Assembly: GCA_947479935.1 (NCBI GenBank)
Contig: CANKBG010000008.1
Location: forward strand, 20,251 to 84,250
Direction: 5' to 3'
Length of the DNA: 64,000 nt
Source: Comamonadaceae bacterium
GTDB lineage: Bacteria > Pseudomonadota > Gammaproteobacteria > Burkholderiales > Burkholderiaceae_C
In this document: piece by piece, positions 8,901 to 18,002 of the stretch
How the letters are laid out: each line of letters begins with the position of its first letter
How positions within the stretch are numbered: the first letter of the stretch is position 1
The notes under the pieces: generated by a model
Databases searched by the model: none
The model's input: only the letters and a program-made list of their open reading frames with translations
What the model was told of the DNA's origin: nothing
Translations under genes and position numbers: made by a program

Positions 8901-9827
8901 TCAAGCGCGCAGACGCTCAATCAACCCATTGAGTTCGTCAAGCGAGCCAAACTGAATTGACAATTCGCCCATTTCTTCAAAGCGGCCTTGCCGCTTCACG
9001 CGCTTCTTGATGCGCACCTCTACTTCAGCCATGAGCAAATCAGAGAGTTCTTCTTCAACTCGCTTGATGTCACGTGATTTTTCTTTTTTGGGTTTTTGCT
9101 GAACCAATGAAAATTCTGCACTGAGTTTTTTAACCAACCTCTCTGCTTCGCGTACCGACATTTTTTTAGCACTGATCTGATTGGCCGCTGTGATTTGAGC
9201 TGCTTTGTCCAAACCCAAAAGCGCGCGCGCATGGCCCATGTCGATGTCACCTGCCATCAGCATGGTTTGCACAGGCTCCACCAAATTTAACAAGCGCAAC
9301 AAGTTGCTGGCCGCACTTCTCGATCGCCCTACAGCTTGCGCTGCCGTTTCATGTGTGAGTCCAAATTCTTTAATGAGGCGTTGTAATCCATGCGCCTCTT
9401 CCAACGGGTTTAAATCTTCACGTTGAATATTTTCAATCAACGCCATGGCGGCGGCGGCTTCATTGGGAACATCGCGAACCAACACAGGTACTTCGTTTAA
9501 ACCCGCCAGCCTCGATGCACGAAAACGTCTTTCACCTGCAATAATTTCATACTTACCCGCATGAGGGCCGTCGCTCAACTTGCGGACCAAAATAGGTTGC
9601 ATGATGCCTTGCGCCTTAATGGACTCGGCCAATTCGTAAAGGGCGCCTTCGTCCATTCGCGTGCGAGGCTGGTACATGCCAGGCACCAATTCACTCAACG
9701 CCAAAGTAGACGGTGTGCGATTGGCTGCGGCTTCTACGGCCTCAGGCGAGCTGGGTTCGTCCTGTACTTTTGGCCCCAACAGCGCTTCTAGTCCGCGCCC
9801 AAGGCCTTTCGGTTTTTTAGTGACCAT
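8901..9827 (-). CDS. parB: Chromosome partitioning protein ParB
   Basis: ParB binds parS sites, uses CTP to slide and spread on DNA, and acts with ParA to segregate the origin region. The 308-residue protein has the N-terminal GLGRGLEALLG, the nucleotide-binding GERRFRASRLAG box, the MALIENIQREDLNPLEEA segment and the helix-turn-helix LTHETAAQAVGRSRSAASNLLRLL. It is the last gene of the leftward block and overlaps the hydrolase upstream by 11 bases. Its probable targets, three parS sequences, lie 2-4 kb upstream inside rsmG and mnmG. Confidence 0.96.
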   Translation of the reverse strand: MVTKKPKGLGRGLEALLGPKVQDEPSSPEAVEAAANRTPSTLALSELVPGMYQPRTRMDEGALYELAESIKAQGIMQPILVRKLSDGPHAGKYEIIAGERRFRASRLAGLNEVPVLVRDVPNEAAAAMALIENIQREDLNPLEEAHGLQRLIKEFGLTHETAAQAVGRSRSAASNLLRLLNLVEPVQTMLMAGDIDMGHARALLGLDKAAQITAANQISAKKMSVREAERLVKKLSAEFSLVQQKPKKEKSRDIKRVEEELSDLLMAEVEVRIKKRVKRQGRFEEMGELSIQFGSLDELNGLIERLRA

Positions 9828-10371
9828 GTTCTTTTTCTTTCATCAATTCATTTAGCAGAGCGTGGCCTTCTGGCCAATCACCCAAATTTGATTCTGCATT
9901 CACGTGGCCGCAAGGGCCTAAATCGATCCATTCAGCGCCCCATGCATTGGCCAGTTGCTGCGCTTTTTCAGCCGTGCAAAAAGGGTCATTTTGACTGCTC
10001 GCCAAAATAGATTTGAAGGGCAAGCATTTCATTTCAATGGGCCGCCAGCTTGAAAACAAATCCACGAGCTGAGGCGCGTCAACATCTCCAGGCGCCACCA
10101 ACAAGGCGCCCTTCACCTTGTCACAGTGTGCAGAGGCCTTGGCCCAGGCGGCCACTTGGATGCAACCCAAACTGTGTGCAACCAAATAAACGGGCGCACT
10201 TAAATCGGAAATGACGTGGTCCAATCTGGCCAACCAGTCGCCTCGTAGCGGACGCATCCAATCATGTTGCTCAACCACCTGATACGCATGGGTTGCGGCC
10301 CAGCGCATTTGCCAGTGTGAAGGGCCACTTCCTTGCCATCCCGGCAAGATCAAAACTTGGGTTTTTTTCAT
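9817..10371 (-). CDS. RBBP9/YdeN-type alpha/beta hydrolase between parA and parB
   Basis: The protein has the short serine-hydrolase fold of the RBBP9/YdeN family: an N-terminal VLILPGWQGSGPSHWQ, the nucleophile elbow AHSLGC, the acid region near SSQNDPFC and the histidine in LGPCGHVNAES. The likely catalytic triad is therefore Ser-Asp-His. The substrate is unknown. ATG 10371 gives 184 residues; a TTG at 10392 overlapping the parA stop is an alternative start. It is wedged between parA and parB and overlaps parB by 11 bases, so it must be translated with them. Whether it takes part in segregation is not known to me. Confidence 0.85.
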   Translation of the reverse strand: MKKTQVLILPGWQGSGPSHWQMRWAATHAYQVVEQHDWMRPLRGDWLARLDHVISDLSAPVYLVAHSLGCIQVAAWAKASAHCDKVKGALLVAPGDVDAPQLVDLFSSWRPIEMKCLPFKSILASSQNDPFCTAEKAQQLANAWGAEWIDLGPCGHVNAESNLGDWPEGHALLNELMKEKEHGH

Positions 10372-10388
10372 ACAAGGTTTTGTTTGCC

Positions 10389-11159
10389 TCAAAGACTTGG
10401 AATGCGTTGCACCAATTCTTTGGCAAACTCAATAAATGCTTGGCTGCCTTTGGCGGAAGGGTCGAACACCACGCCCGGCAAACCATAGCTTGGCGCTTCG
10501 GCCAATCGAACATTGCGCGGGATCACCGTGTTAAAAACTTTATCGCCAAAATGCGACTTGAGTTGTTCACTCACCTGCTGCTGCAAAGTAATTCGAGGAT
10601 CAAACATCACGCGCAGCAAACCAATGATTTTCAAATCAGGGTTTAAGTTGGCATGCACTTGCTTGATGGTATTGACCAAATCCGTTAAGCCTTCCAACGC
10701 AAAGTATTCGCATTGCATTGGCACAATCACGCCGTGTGCTGCGCAGAGTCCATTCAAGGTGAGCATGGACAATGAAGGTGGGCAGTCAATTAAAACAAAA
10801 TCGAAATCTGCGTCTGCCGCGTCCAATGCCTTTTTCAGGCGTCGGTCTCTTCTTTCAAGATCTACCAACTCCACCTCTGCACCCGCCAACTCACGGTTCG
10901 CACCCAACACGTGGTAGCCACATTTTTCAGAAAAAATGGCCGCCTCTTGAATGCTGGCAGACTCTAACAAAACATCGTAAACACTCAGTTCTAACTGCCG
11001 CTTGTCGACACCCGAACCCATGGTGGCATTGCCTTGTGGATCTAAATCAACCAACAAAACTCGTTGCCCCACGTTGGCCAAGCCCGCTGCCAAGTTCACT
11101 GCAGACGTGGTTTTGCCCACACCGCCCTTTTGATTTGCAACACAGAAAATTCTTGCCAT
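10389..11159 (-). CDS. parA: Chromosome partitioning ATPase ParA
   Basis: This is a 256-residue deviant Walker ATPase with KGGVGKTTSAVNLAAGLA at the N-terminus, DLDPQGNATMGSG (switch region) and FVLIDCPPSLSMLT (Walker B). ParA binds nucleoid DNA as an ATP dimer and moves ParB-parS complexes. It is followed by a hydrolase gene and parB in the same direction and preceded by a LysE-type gene 31 bases away, so all appear to form one transcription unit running from mnmG. Confidence 0.96.
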   Translation of the reverse strand: MARIFCVANQKGGVGKTTSAVNLAAGLANVGQRVLLVDLDPQGNATMGSGVDKRQLELSVYDVLLESASIQEAAIFSEKCGYHVLGANRELAGAEVELVDLERRDRRLKKALDAADADFDFVLIDCPPSLSMLTLNGLCAAHGVIVPMQCEYFALEGLTDLVNTIKQVHANLNPDLKIIGLLRVMFDPRITLQQQVSEQLKSHFGDKVFNTVIPRNVRLAEAPSYGLPGVVFDPSAKGSQAFIEFAKELVQRIPSL

Positions 11160-11190
11160 TTTTTGCTCTTCTAGTTTTCAGATGATGCGT

Positions 11191-11805
11191 TTATTTGCCA
11201 AGGGCCAACTTAAGCCCAAAACCAATCAAGAACAAACCCGCCACTTTTTGCAAGATGCCTGAAGCGGTTGGGTTGGCTCTAATTCGCGCGGCCATGGTGT
11301 GTGTGATGGCCACAACGCCAAAACAATAAGCAAACCCCAATACGGCAATGGTTGTCGCCATGAATACAAAAGTAATCAATCCTTGGTGCAGGTCGGGGTC
11401 TATAAACTGAGGAAAAAAAGCAAAGTAAAACATGATGGCCTTGGGATTGAGCAAGGTAATGAACATGGTTTCTTTGAAGTATTTGCCCGGCGTGATCTTG
11501 ATAGAGGGGCCTTCGCCAGGCCTTGCAAAAACCATTCTTACGCCCAACCATGACAAATAAGCCGCACCCACCCATTGCATGGCCATGAACAAATGCGGAT
11601 AAGTTTGCAACAACGCGGCCACGCCCGCTACCGTCAGCCACAACAAGATTTGATCGCCCAAAATCAAGCCCATGACAGAAGCAATGCCGCCCTTCATACC
11701 GCCCTGACTGGTGGATGTGATCAAAGCCAAATTACCCGGGCCAGGCAAAAACAACAACAAGACAAAGGCGGCCACAAAGGCGCCGTAATCAGAAATTCCG
11801 AACAT
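11191..11805 (-). CDS. LysE/RhtB-family amino acid exporter
   Basis: This 204-residue protein has about six hydrophobic segments and the family signature GPGNLALITSTSQGGMKGGIASVMGLILGD at the N-terminus. LysE/RhtB proteins export amino acids such as lysine, threonine or homoserine lactones from the cytoplasm by proton exchange. The exact substrate is not visible. It lies between rsmG and parA in a leftward cluster, an order also seen in related Burkholderiales. Confidence 0.88.
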   Translation of the reverse strand: MFGISDYGAFVAAFVLLLFLPGPGNLALITSTSQGGMKGGIASVMGLILGDQILLWLTVAGVAALLQTYPHLFMAMQWVGAAYLSWLGVRMVFARPGEGPSIKITPGKYFKETMFITLLNPKAIMFYFAFFPQFIDPDLHQGLITFVFMATTIAVLGFAYCFGVVAITHTMAARIRANPTASGILQKVAGLFLIGFGLKLALGK

Positions 11806-11860
11806 TCAAGGCTTTCTTATTTAGCCCAAGTGTACTGGGCTACGCCCGAATCAAACTTGC

Positions 11861-12556
11861 CTAAGCAGACAAAGTTGCTGATTTTTTCAGCCAAATCATG
11901 CACCGGTCAGCGTCTAATCCCGGAACTTTGAGTTGTTCCACGTGAAACACCTGCGCAAACGAAGGCAACGCCGTCATTTCATCCGCTGGCCTTTTGCCCT
12001 TCATGGCCATCCATACGCCGGCCTCTGACAAGGCATTTTGCGACCACGTCACAAAGTCAGGCAAGGAGGCAAAAGCACGAGAACAAATCACATCGAACGG
12101 GCCCTTCAATGACTCCACCCTGGTGTGCACACCCATTAAATTGGGTAGCTTTAAGCTTGCGGCAACTTGTTGAACGAATGCCGCTTTTTTGGACACTGCG
12201 TCCACACAAGTGACCTTGACGTTGGGGCAGCAGATGGCCACCACCACGCCAGGCAAGCCGCCGCCAGATCCCACGTCCAGCAAAGTATGGCAGCCCTCCC
12301 CCGCCGACGGCAACTGGGCAAGATGTCTTTGCAATGGTCCTACCGCAGACAAGCTGTCCAACACATGGTGGGTCAAGATTTCCTGCGGCGCTCGCAACGC
12401 GGTCAGGTTGTAGACCTTGTTCCACTTTTGAATCAACGCCATGTAGCTCAAGAGTTGCTGTTGTTGCGCCCCGTCCACCGCCAACCCTAATGACTCAACA
12501 CCAAGCGCCAAGGACTGGGTCAAGTCAGCAGACGCAGCCTGCCCCGCCAACATCAT
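11861..12556 (-). CDS. rsmG: 16S rRNA (guanine-N7)-methyltransferase RsmG
   Basis: RsmG methylates G527 of 16S rRNA with S-adenosylmethionine. The sequence shows [15 protein letters not shown], the SAM-binding loop [30 protein letters not shown], and [15 protein letters not shown], all standard for the family; its 231 residues are a normal length. It overlaps the end of mnmG by four bases (ATGA). A parS-type sequence lies inside the coding region near the 3' end, at 11934-11949. Confidence 0.95.
   Translation of the reverse strand: MMLAGQAASADLTQSLALGVESLGLAVDGAQQQQLLSYMALIQKWNKVYNLTALRAPQEILTHHVLDSLSAVGPLQRHLAQLPSAGEGCHTLLDVGSGGGLPGVVVAICCPNVKVTCVDAVSKKAAFVQQVAASLKLPNLMGVHTRVESLKGPFDVICSRAFASLPDFVTWSQNALSEAGVWMAMKGKRPADEMTALPSFAQVFHVEQLKVPGLDADRCMIWLKKSATLSA
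11934..11949. promoter_or_regulatory. parS site in rsmG
   Basis: TGTTCCACGTGAAACA fits the broad parS consensus TGTTNCACGTGAAACA. It lies inside rsmG, under 2.2 kb from the parB start. It is slightly asymmetric, unlike the two perfect sites in mnmG. Confidence 0.85.
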
Positions 12557-14586
12557 GAAGCCAGACTTTCCGAGCCTTCTGCCGTTTCTGCCTCTGCGGG
12601 TTTGACCGCGACGAACTCTTTAAAGCCACCTCTTTTCAAGTAAATCAATAACAAGGAAATGGTGGCGGGCGTAATGCCCGAAATTCTTGACGCTATGCCC
12701 AATGTTTCTGGGCGATGTTTGGCCAACGTTTGCCTAGCCTCTATGGACAAAGAGGAAACTAGCAAATAGTCGAGCTTGGCGGGTAGCCTCAGGCTTTCAA
12801 AGTGTGAGGCTCGCTCAACTTCTGTTTTCTGTCGGTCAATGTACCCAGCATACTTTGCGGCAATTTCTACCTGCTCTATGACGGCCGATGACAAATTGCC
12901 CAATGTTTCACGTGAAACAGCAGCAGCCACAAACCGATCTCCCCCCAAAGTCATTAGATTTTCATAAGTCACATTGGGGCGGCGCAACAAATCAAACAGG
13001 TTGTGTTCATGCTCAATCGCTTTGCCCAGAACTCTTTCAGACTCTGTGGCAAGCAGGTTTCGAGGGTTCACCCAAGTTGATTTCAGGCGCTCTGTTTCAC
13101 GTGAAACAGCCTCGCGTTTTGTAGAAAAAGAGGCCCAGCGTGCATCGTCCACCAAACCCAGTTGACGCCCAACCTCTGTCAGGCGCAGGTCTGCGTTGTC
13201 TTCTCTCAGTTGCAAACGGAACTCTGCCCTGCTGGTAAACATGCGATAAGGCTCCGTTACCCCCTTGGTAATGAGATCGTCCACCAAAACCCCCATATAA
13301 GCCTGGTCACGCGAGGGAAGCCAGGCGCCGCCCATGTCGTTGGGCGCCCCAGAAAGCGCACGGCATTGAAGCGCTGCATTGATTCCTGCGAACAAGCCTT
13401 GCGCTGCAGCCTCCTCATAGCCCGTGGTGCCATTGATTTGTCCGGCAAAAAACAGTCCGCCAATCTGACGGGTTTCGAAGTTGCTCTTTAGCGACCGGGG
13501 GTCAAAAAAGTCGTACTCAATGGCATAGCCGGGCCGAAGAATGTGTGCGTTCTCCAGGCCCTTCATCGAGCGAACCAGCGCGTACTGAATATCAAATGGC
13601 AGGCTGGTTGAAATGCCATTGGGGTAGAACTCGTGCGTGGTTAAACCCTCAGGCTCCAAGAAAATTTGGTGGCTTTCTTTGTCGGCAAAACGATTGATCT
13701 TGTCTTCCACGCTGGGGCAATACCGAGGCCCCACGCCTTCAATTTTTCCAGTAAACATGGGGCTTCGATCAAAGCCAGAACGGATGATGTCGTGCGTGCG
13801 CTCATTGGTATGTGTGATCCAACATGGCATTTGAGCGGGATGCATCTGGGCTTGACCCATGAAGCTGAAAACAGGAACGCCCGCTTCAGCATTCAAGCCA
13901 CCCGGCATGCCATCTCCCGGCTGCTCTTGGCAACGGCTAAAGTCAATGGTGCGGCCATCTAACCTGGGAGGCGTCCCCGTTTTCAATCGGCCTTGTGGCA
14001 GCTGAAGCTCTTTCAAGCGCGCGGACAAACTGATGGCCGGCGGGTCGCCTGCTCGACCTGCTGCATAATTTTGCAAACCCACGTGAATCTTGCCATCCAA
14101 AAAAGTGCCGGCCGTTAAAACAACTGTTTTAGAGCGAAAGCGAACGCCCACTTGCGTGACAGCCCCCACCACTCGGTCTTCCGTGCCATTTGACTCCACC
14201 ATCAAATCGTCAACGGCCTGCTGGAACAACCACAAGTTTTCTTGGTTTTCGAGTCGAGTTCGAATGGCGGCTTTGTACAAAATGCGGTCTGCTTGCGCAC
14301 GTGTCGCCCTGACAGCGGGCCCTTTGGAGCTGTTCAAAATGCGAAACTGGATGCCGCCCTCATCGGTGGCCAAAGCCATGGCGCCCCCCAAAGCGTCCAC
14401 CTCTTTCACCAAATGGCCCTTGCCTATGCCGCCGATGGACGGATTGCAGCTCATCTGCCCCAAGGTCTCTATGTTGTGCGACAACAAAAGGGTCTTGCAT
14501 CCCATTCGCGCAGACGCCAGCGCCGCCTCGGTTCCGGCATGGCCGCCGCCGACAACGATCACGTCAAATTCTTGTGGATAAAGCAT
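12553..14586 (-). CDS. mnmG: tRNA uridine 5-carboxymethylaminomethyl modification enzyme MnmG (GidA)
   Basis: With MnmE, this FAD protein installs the carboxymethylaminomethyl group on U34 of several tRNAs. Visible features are the FAD-binding [20 protein letters not shown] at the N-terminus, [39 protein letters not shown], the [23 protein letters not shown] segment and the C-terminal helical MnmE-binding domain. Starting at ATG 14586 gives 677 residues, slightly longer than E. coli MnmG (629). It heads the leftward cluster and overlaps rsmG by four bases. Two perfect parS sites are embedded in its 3' third. MnmE is not in the window. Confidence 0.95.
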   Translation of the reverse strand: MLYPQEFDVIVVGGGHAGTEAALASARMGCKTLLLSHNIETLGQMSCNPSIGGIGKGHLVKEVDALGGAMALATDEGGIQFRILNSSKGPAVRATRAQADRILYKAAIRTRLENQENLWLFQQAVDDLMVESNGTEDRVVGAVTQVGVRFRSKTVVLTAGTFLDGKIHVGLQNYAAGRAGDPPAISLSARLKELQLPQGRLKTGTPPRLDGRTIDFSRCQEQPGDGMPGGLNAEAGVPVFSFMGQAQMHPAQMPCWITHTNERTHDIIRSGFDRSPMFTGKIEGVGPRYCPSVEDKINRFADKESHQIFLEPEGLTTHEFYPNGISTSLPFDIQYALVRSMKGLENAHILRPGYAIEYDFFDPRSLKSNFETRQIGGLFFAGQINGTTGYEEAAAQGLFAGINAALQCRALSGAPNDMGGAWLPSRDQAYMGVLVDDLITKGVTEPYRMFTSRAEFRLQLREDNADLRLTEVGRQLGLVDDARWASFSTKREAVSRETERLKSTWVNPRNLLATESERVLGKAIEHEHNLFDLLRRPNVTYENLMTLGGDRFVAAAVSRETLGNLSSAVIEQVEIAAKYAGYIDRQKTEVERASHFESLRLPAKLDYLLVSSLSIEARQTLAKHRPETLGIASRISGITPATISLLLIYLKRGGFKEFVAVKPAEAETAEGSESLAS
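12904..12919. promoter_or_regulatory. parS site 1 in mnmG
   Basis: TGTTTCACGTGAAACA is a perfect 16-base palindrome identical to the common bacterial parS sequence. It lies inside mnmG, with a second copy 189 bases away. Confidence 0.95.
13093..13108. promoter_or_regulatory. parS site 2 in mnmG
   Basis: This is a second perfect copy of TGTTTCACGTGAAACA, again inside the mnmG coding sequence. The two copies sit in different reading phases relative to the mnmG codons: one encodes a Val-Ser-Arg-Glu-Thr run and the other the same run in an unrelated context. This suggests selection for the DNA site as well as the protein. Confidence 0.95.
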
Positions 14587-14790
14587 CAAATCACCAGTCC
14601 ATCACCTTAAGGCCGGCGCTACCCGCGCCGAGGGAGGCCTGTGGCCAAGGGCGTTGATTTTATCTGCAACGGGTGTTCTTTGTGCGACTGTCTCACGATA
14701 CCCGCTCAAGCTAAGCTATTCAACATGAAATGGCCTTCCCAAGCGCCCCTGGCAAAACACGGCGGTGACAAAACCCCTCAAGGAAAACTC

Positions 14791-15574
14791 ATGACCACCC
14801 AACACAAGCAGAACGAACGCTTCCACCCAGACGAATGGCAGTTGCGCATGGACTTGGCCGCTTGTTATCGTTTGGTGGCCTTGTATGGCTGGAGTGATTT
14901 AGTTTTCACACACATCAGCGCAAAACTGCCGCACGCCGTTGCTGGCGATGAGCATCAATTTCTCATCAATCCCTACGGGCTCATGTTTGATGAGATCACC
15001 GCCTCGAGTTTGGTCAAAATTGACATGCAGTGCAACAAACTAGACGCCGAAAATCCTCATCCTGTGAACCCTGCAGGCTTCGTGATTCACAGCGCTGTTC
15101 ACGAAGCGCGCCCTGATGCAGGTTGCGTATTACACACACACGCGGGCAGGCATTGCTGTCAGCGCACAAAAACACGGCGTGTTGCCAATCAGCCAACAAA
15201 GCACATTTGTGCTGGCCTCTTTGGCATATCACGACTATGAAGGCGTGGCCATTCGTGATGATGAAAAAGCGCGTTTGCAAAAAGACCTGGGCACAGCAAA
15301 TTTTTTAATGCTGCGCAATCACGGCTTGCTCACGGTAGGTAACACCGTTGCAGATGCTTTCTTATCGATGTACACATTTGAAAACACTTGCCGAATTCAA
15401 GTGGATGCGCTCGCAGGTCAAACACAAGCCGCCGATCTGACCGGCGTGAACCCAGATATTTTGACGGGCATTGCACATGTGATGAAGGTTCAAACGGGCG
15501 GACTGGGTGGCAGTTTTGTCTGGCCCTCATTGCTTCGAAAACTAGCGCGCGACAACCCAGGCTTCGACGTTTAA
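14791..15574 (+). pseudogene. Class II aldolase/adducin-family gene with a frameshift in an AC repeat
   Basis: Two overlapping frames together make one class II aldolase/adducin protein of about 260 residues. The first frame (from ATG 14791, with AAGGA six bases upstream) gives YRLVALYGWSDLVFTHISAKLP and ends in CVLHTHAG; the second frame gives THTRAGIAVSAQKHGVLP, LRNHGLLTVG and the C-terminus to 15574. The family's metal-binding HTHTxAG motif would be restored by adding one AC unit to the (AC)5 run at 15132-15141. As read, the first frame continues out of phase to 15240. This is either a recent inactivating slip, a switchable repeat, or a sequencing error. Members act on sugar phosphates or are of unknown function. 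Confidence 0.8.
15132..15141. repeat. (AC)5 run at the frameshift
   Basis: Five AC units sit exactly where the reading frame of the class II aldolase gene changes. Six units would restore the HTHTRAG motif in frame. Confidence 0.7.
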
Positions 15575-16857
15575 ATGGGGCTCGCAGGCAACACCTTCGG
15601 CGCCAGCGGCTTTTGCCGCCAGGCCACGAGAGCACCCAATAACAAGGCGGCTGAAGAAAAAACCAAACCGCGCGACAAGCCACCCGGCCCATCCGCAATC
15701 CACCCCACCACCGTCGGCCCCACAATTTGTCCCACAGCAAACACCACCGTGAAAACGCTGATACCCGACGCCCACAAAGTGGGTGGCAAATTGTGTTTCA
15801 CCATGGCGGTGGTCGAGGCCACCACCGACAAAAACACGCCGCCAAACATGACGCCCGACAAGAGCATCATGGGCCGCGCGCTCGTTAGCACCGGTATCAA
15901 TGTGGCCACACTGAGCAACACATTCAAAATGGCCAATGCTTGGCCGCCACGATAGTGATTCAGAAGACCCGCCCAAACTCTAGAAGATGCCACAACCGCC
16001 AAACCCAGCAACAAATAGAACAAGGTGATTTCCGTTGGGCTTGCACCTTGTTCGTGCAACACGGCCACCACAAAGGTCATATAACCAATGTAGCCCACAC
16101 CGAACAAACCGTAGCCTAGCAAACCGGGCGCCCAAGGCCACCAATATCGGAACGTGGCACCCAATGAGCCGAGCCCGTTTGCAACGGTGACGAGTGGCGC
16201 TTGTGTCGCGCCGGTGATCGGCGTGATTGGCTTCGCGTCTTCGGACAACCAACGATGCATGTGCGCTCGGATGAGTAGCAAAAGGGCCGTCATCAGCAGG
16301 CACATGACAGCCAGGGACCACCAGGCCCACATCCAACTGTGCGCTGTGGCCACACGATCAGCCTGCGCCACAGAGGCAGGAACCACCCAAGCAGAAAGCG
16401 CAATGCCCCAACCCGTTCCACCGTAATAAATACCCAACAACAGGCCCGACTGACTTGGCAGGTGCGCGCCCAGTCTTGCGGCCAATAAGCCGCCCGAGAC
16501 AAACACGGCGGCACTGGCCGCACCGGCGAAGAGTCTTTGCAACAACAAGAACAATGTATCGGTTAAAAAACCTGTGGCCGCCATGAGAATGGAAGCCATT
16601 AACGCACCCCAGATCAACACACGCACGGCACCCCAACGCCTAAGCACCCAAGGTGTTAACAACGCGCCGGCCAAATAGCCCACAGCATTAAGCGTGTTCA
16701 TGGCCCCGGCAAGGGTATAGCTCCAAGCCAAGTCTTCACGCATGGGCGGCAATAATAGCGCATAAGCAAACCGCGTCACGCCCAAGGAAACCGCGGCCGC
16801 CATGGAAATACAAACAGCCAGCCAAAGCGCCGTAAAAAACCTTATGCTTCGAGACAT
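15571..16857 (-). CDS. MFS transporter, YbfB/YjiJ-like
   Basis: This is a polytopic membrane protein with about twelve hydrophobic segments. The first helix, with VSLGVTRFAYALLLPPM, is typical of the YbfB/YjiJ group of major facilitator carriers, and LLGYGLFGVGYIGYMTFVVAVL lies in the second half. The substrate is unknown. I start it at ATG 16857 (428 residues) rather than the longer frame from 16968, because the extension would run into the divergent reductase and adds no plausible sequence. Its start codon overlaps that of the divergent old yellow enzyme (CATG). Its end overlaps the class II aldolase gene by a few bases. Confidence 0.85.
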   Translation of the reverse strand: MSRSIRFFTALWLAVCISMAAAVSLGVTRFAYALLLPPMREDLAWSYTLAGAMNTLNAVGYLAGALLTPWVLRRWGAVRVLIWGALMASILMAATGFLTDTLFLLLQRLFAGAASAAVFVSGGLLAARLGAHLPSQSGLLLGIYYGGTGWGIALSAWVVPASVAQADRVATAHSWMWAWWSLAVMCLLMTALLLLIRAHMHRWLSEDAKPITPITGATQAPLVTVANGLGSLGATFRYWWPWAPGLLGYGLFGVGYIGYMTFVVAVLHEQGASPTEITLFYLLLGLAVVASSRVWAGLLNHYRGGQALAILNVLLSVATLIPVLTSARPMMLLSGVMFGGVFLSVVASTTAMVKHNLPPTLWASGISVFTVVFAVGQIVGPTVVGWIADGPGGLSRGLVFSSAALLLGALVAWRQKPLAPKVLPASPI

Positions 16858-17971
16858 GAAAAACTTATTTGAACCCTGCCAAGCTGGCCATTTGGAACTT
16901 GCCTCACGCATTGTGATGGCACCTCTCACGCGCAACCGGGCACCCTGTGCCCTGCCCAATGAGCTCATGCTTGAATACTATGCGCAACGCGCCAACCCCG
17001 CAACCGGCGCTGGGCTGATCATTACCGAAGCCACCGCCATCAGCCACCAAGGTCAGGGGTATTCAGATGTCCCTGGCATATGGTTGCCAGAGCAGGTTGT
17101 GGCTTGGAAAAAGATCACTGACGCGGTGCATGCAAAGGGCGGCAAAATAGTGGTTCAACTGTGGCATGTGGGCCGTATTTCACACACCAGCTTGCAGCCC
17201 AATGGGCAAGCGCCTGTGGCGCCATCGGCCATTACCGCTCAGTCCAAAACAGTGCTCATTGCAGACGGCGTCCCCAGGTTTGTACCCACCTCCGAGCCGC
17301 GCGCGCTTCAAATCGAAGAAATTTCAGGCCTCGTGTCAGATTACAAACGCGCTACTCGCAATGCCATCGATGCGGGCTTTGATGGCGTAGAGGTTCATGG
17401 TGCCAACGGTTATTTGATTGATCAGTTTTTACGCGCTGACTCTAACCACCGCACGGACATTTATGGCGGCAGCATTGAAAATCGCACGCGGTTTTTAAAA
17501 GAGGTCATGCGGGCTGTTTGTGACGAGGCGGGTGAGGGTCGATGCGGCATCCGCATCTCGCCCGTGACCCCCGCAAACGATGCAAGCGACGCAGCACCGC
17601 AAGCCTTGTTTGAACATGTTGCCGCCTTTTTAGGCACACTTCAACTCTCTTATGTGCACACCATTGAAGGCGCTACCGGGGCTGCCAGAGATTTCCAACA
17701 AGGGCCCCTTCCTTTTGATTACGGCGCCCTGAAGGCCGCCTATCAGTCAGCCGGTGGTAAAGGCGCATGGATGCTCAACAACGGCTATGGCCGTGAGTTG
17801 GCAGATCACGCCCTCGCCGCCGAAGCCGATCTCATCGCCTTTGGCAAACCCTTTATTGCCAACCCCGATTTGGCCGTTAGGCTTCAACAAAATGGGCCAT
17901 TCAACACGCCTGAACGCAACACTTTTTATGGCGGCAAAGCAAAGGGCTACACCGACTATCCCTGTTTGTGA
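16856..17971 (+). CDS. Old yellow enzyme family alkene reductase (NemA-like)
   Basis: This FMN-dependent NAD(P)H oxidoreductase reduces activated double bonds, nitro compounds or N-ethylmaleimide. The sequence starts LFEPCQAGHLELASRIVMAPLTRNRA, then has QLWHVGRISH, the substrate His-Asn pair in VEVHGANGYLIDQF, DIYGGSIENRTRF and the FMN-phosphate region LIAFGKPFIANPDL. From ATG 16856 the protein has 371 residues, close to NemA (365). No good ribosome-binding site is seen upstream. The start codon overlaps the divergent MFS start, so the two genes share all upstream DNA; the MFS protein might export a toxic substrate, but this is a guess. Confidence 0.9.
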   Translation: MKNLFEPCQAGHLELASRIVMAPLTRNRAPCALPNELMLEYYAQRANPATGAGLIITEATAISHQGQGYSDVPGIWLPEQVVAWKKITDAVHAKGGKIVVQLWHVGRISHTSLQPNGQAPVAPSAITAQSKTVLIADGVPRFVPTSEPRALQIEEISGLVSDYKRATRNAIDAGFDGVEVHGANGYLIDQFLRADSNHRTDIYGGSIENRTRFLKEVMRAVCDEAGEGRCGIRISPVTPANDASDAAPQALFEHVAAFLGTLQLSYVHTIEGATGAARDFQQGPLPFDYGALKAAYQSAGGKGAWMLNNGYGRELADHALAAEADLIAFGKPFIANPDLAVRLQQNGPFNTPERNTFYGGKAKGYTDYPCL

Positions 17972-18002
17972 AAGCTTGGTCGCAACCTGAAACTCCCGCG
18001 CC

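Noticed and set aside
9065..9078. TCACGTGA core resembling parS in parB
   Set aside because: The flanks do not match the 16-base consensus (no TGTT or AACA ends).
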